From assembly GCA_945918315.1 (NCBI GenBank), contig CAMEIK010000045.1, forward strand, positions 1 to 8,115: 8,115 nucleotides of DNA, read 5' to 3'. Below the pieces are notes generated by a model. That model was not told where the DNA came from, did no database searches, and saw only the letters and a program-made list of their open reading frames with translations. Source of the stretch: an uncultured Clostridia bacterium (GTDB lineage: Bacteria > Bacillota > Clostridia > Oscillospirales > Oscillospiraceae). The position numbers and the translations under genes were made by a program. Shown one piece after another: positions 7,091-8,115 of this stretch (position 1 is its first letter; the number at the start of each line of letters is the position of its first letter).

Positions 7091-7099
7091 ATCCGCAGA
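7080..7099. repeat. Two tandem 10-base units
   Basis: GATCCGCTGA is followed at once by GATCCGCAGA, with one mismatch. The first unit contains part of the right outer arm of the large hairpin. It may be a remnant of local duplication within the element. Confidence 0.5.
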
Positions 7100-7114
7100 C
7101 GCATTTGCGCGGTG

Positions 7115-7122
7115 TTGCCTTA
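7115..7122 (-). repeat. Right terminal inverted repeat of the element, overlapping the araC stop
   Basis: On the minus strand this reads TAAGGCAA, the inverted copy of 6788-6795. Its first three bases are the TAA stop codon of the araC-family gene. Confidence 0.55.
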
Positions 7123-8040
7123 ATCAGGGTTTCCCAAATATCTTCTGGGTGCATCCGATCCGGGTGTGGGATACTGCTCCCGCACCATGTCGATGGGGGA
7201 AAGGTAGCCCTTATCCGGATCCTGCGCCACAACCCGGCGGTACTCAGAAGGGGAATAGCCCACATTCTTTTTAAACTCCTTGGAGAAGTGGAACTGATCC
7301 CGGTAGCCCACCGATACCGCAATGGTTTCTATGGGCAGGGTGGTGGATTCCAGCAGATCCGATGCCCGGCGCATGCGATAATATATCAGATAATCCTTTG
7401 TGGAAAAGCCGGTAAGCTGCTTGAAAATGGTGTACAGCGACTTCCGGTTCAGTCCCACCCCGTCGGCGACGTCCTCCACGGTTATGTTGTCCTGATAATA
7501 AATATCGATGAAATCCAGGGCCTTCATCAGGTACATTTCGGGAGGCGGCATCTCCACCTGGGTGTTCTGATGGGTATGATCCAGCAAAAACGCGAAAATG
7601 CTGTACAGCTGGGCCATGATCGGGCAGTACCGGTTCGCGGGTCTGGCCGCCACCTGGAGCAGCCGGTCAAACAGGTTTTCCAGTTCCCGTTCCGGGGTAT
7701 CCCCGGCAACGGGCTCAAAGGGGGAAATCTTCGCCCGGCCCAGGTAGGCGTCCACCAGATACCCGGAAAAGGAGACCCAGGTCACATTCAGGGATTTTCC
7801 ATGCTCCGATGTGATGGCCGCTTCCTCGTTGGGGTAAATCACAAAGCACTGGCCCGCTTTGATCTTGTGATTGGCCTTGGCCTGGGTAATGCTGCCCCTG
7901 CCTTCCTTCACATAGAAAAAAGAATAGTAGTCCGGGCGGCAGAACTGCTCCACTTCTATACTCCGGTTGCCGCAATTATACACATTCAGTGAAATATTCA
8001 AGTGGGATCGGTCACTGATGTGGATACTCAGGTCCTTCAT
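7120..8040 (-). CDS. AraC-family transcriptional regulator
   Basis: This 306-residue protein has a cupin-like sensing half (about 15-105, including YYSFFYVKEGRGSI at 38-51 and KAGQCFVIYP at 61-70) and an AraC-type DNA-binding half (about 168-269). The two helix-turn-helix units are near 187-208 (TVEDVADGVGLNRKSLYTIF) and 236-258 (PIETIAVSVGYRDQFHFSKEF), followed by the usual GYSPSEYRR. It probably binds a sugar or oligosaccharide and activates the downstream glycosidase operon, as is common for AraC proteins beside such genes; this is inferred from position. Beyond the usual end there is a tail of about 36 residues. The last four codons and the stop coincide with the terminal repeat of the adjacent element, so the original C-terminus may have been altered by insertion. 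AAGGAGG lies 8 bases before the ATG. Its promoter lies outside or at the very edge of the window. Confidence 0.95.
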   Translation of the reverse strand: MKDLSIHISDRSHLNISLNVYNCGNRSIEVEQFCRPDYYSFFYVKEGRGSITQAKANHKIKAGQCFVIYPNEEAAITSEHGKSLNVTWVSFSGYLVDAYLGRAKISPFEPVAGDTPERELENLFDRLLQVAARPANRYCPIMAQLYSIFAFLLDHTHQNTQVEMPPPEMYLMKALDFIDIYYQDNITVEDVADGVGLNRKSLYTIFKQLTGFSTKDYLIYYRMRRASDLLESTTLPIETIAVSVGYRDQFHFSKEFKKNVGYSPSEYRRVVAQDPDKGYLSPIDMVREQYPTPGSDAPRRYLGNPD

Positions 8041-8048
8041 TTTTCGCG

Positions 8049-8055
8049 CCTCCTT
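8049..8055 (-). promoter_or_regulatory. Ribosome binding site of the araC-family gene, possibly repeat-derived
   Basis: AAGGAGG is 8 bases before the ATG at 8040. It lies within CGGCAAGGAGGC (minus, 8059-8048), which matches 11 of 12 bases of a stretch of the element at 6977-6988. Confidence 0.8.
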
Positions 8056-8066
8056 GCCGGGTCAAA

Positions 8067-8115
8067 AAATCCCCATGCGCATTTCGGCGCACCACGATTC
8101 ATGAAAGCATTTGCT
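8067..8115 (-). repeat. Interspersed repeat, copy B, upstream of araC
   Basis: The minus strand here matches 6909-6957 at 38 of 49 positions without gaps, so the copies face each other across the araC gene. It keeps the AATGCTTTCAT arm, the paired GCGC tetramers and the GGGGATTT end. It reaches the window edge, so the full copy may extend further. It ends 26 bases before the araC start and so forms part of the araC leader or promoter region. Confidence 0.75.

Larger units (their letters stand above)
6779..7134. mobile_element. MITE-like non-coding element with terminal inverted repeats
   Basis: The gap between the araC gene and the operon is mostly one structured block. Its ends carry the inverted 8-mer TAAGGCAA (plus strand 6788-6795; minus strand 7122-7115). 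Just outside lie the inverted arms GGAAACTCC (6779-6787) and GGAAACCCTGAT (minus, 7134-7123), so the imperfect terminal repeat is about 17-20 bases per side with a 3-base length difference. The interior holds several hairpins and a 49-base segment that recurs inverted at the right edge of the window. I see no transposase gene, so transposition would depend on an enzyme encoded elsewhere. No clear target-site duplication is visible, and one end lies inside the araC coding end. An alternative reading is a composite palindromic repeat or a structured RNA that does not transpose. A minus-strand frame stays open across the whole element, but it has no ribosome binding site and no recognisable family. 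Confidence 0.55.

Noticed and set aside
6675..7322. Minus-strand 215-codon open frame running through the repeat element
   Set aside because: It begins inside araC in another frame and ends inside the HAD gene in another frame. It crosses the repeat without a ribosome binding site at its start and resembles no protein family.
6909..8115. CRISPR array
   Set aside because: There are only two copies, in opposite orientation, more than 1 kb apart and with a gene between them. No regular spacers are present.

Overview
The window looks like a piece of a GC-rich Firmicutes chromosome, most likely a gut-associated clostridium (Oscillospiraceae/Lachnospiraceae type). This is inferred from AGGAGG-type ribosome binding sites before almost every gene, tight gene packing, and protein types common in gut Clostridia. 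I cannot name a species.

All six convincing genes lie on the minus strand, so the region reads from right to left. At the right (8040-7120) is an AraC-family sensor/regulator. After a 395-base gap come five closely packed genes: a small HAD-superfamily protein (6724-6194), a GH38-like (DUF5054-like) glycosidase (6181-3896), a PhnP-like metallo-beta-lactamase-fold hydrolase (3899-3075), a GH36 alpha-galactosidase (3063-868), and a GH43-type glycosidase (849-1) that runs off the left edge. Junctions within this set are 12 bases, a 4-base ATGA overlap, 11 bases and 18 bases, so it is almost certainly one operon. None of the enzymes shows a signal peptide, so they probably act in the cytoplasm on imported oligosaccharides. 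The transporter is not in the window. The AraC protein (cupin-like N-terminus, C-terminal double HTH) is the obvious candidate regulator.

The most unusual part is the gap between the araC gene and the operon. It is mostly filled by a non-coding, strongly folded element of about 335-356 bases (6788-7122, or 6779-7134 with the outer arms). The element has terminal inverted repeats and a nested hairpin whose arms span about 100 bases. A 49-base internal part of it recurs, inverted, at the right edge of the window just upstream of araC. The araC gene therefore sits between inverted copies of the repeat: one copy supplies its last codons and stop, and the other may contribute its 5' leader and even its Shine-Dalgarno sequence. 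This looks like a MITE-like or palindromic interspersed repeat family, and I do not recognise it as a named one.

The very long plus-strand open frames opposite the operon (259-3078, 3066-3914, 3926-6778) are judged to be antisense shadows of the real genes.
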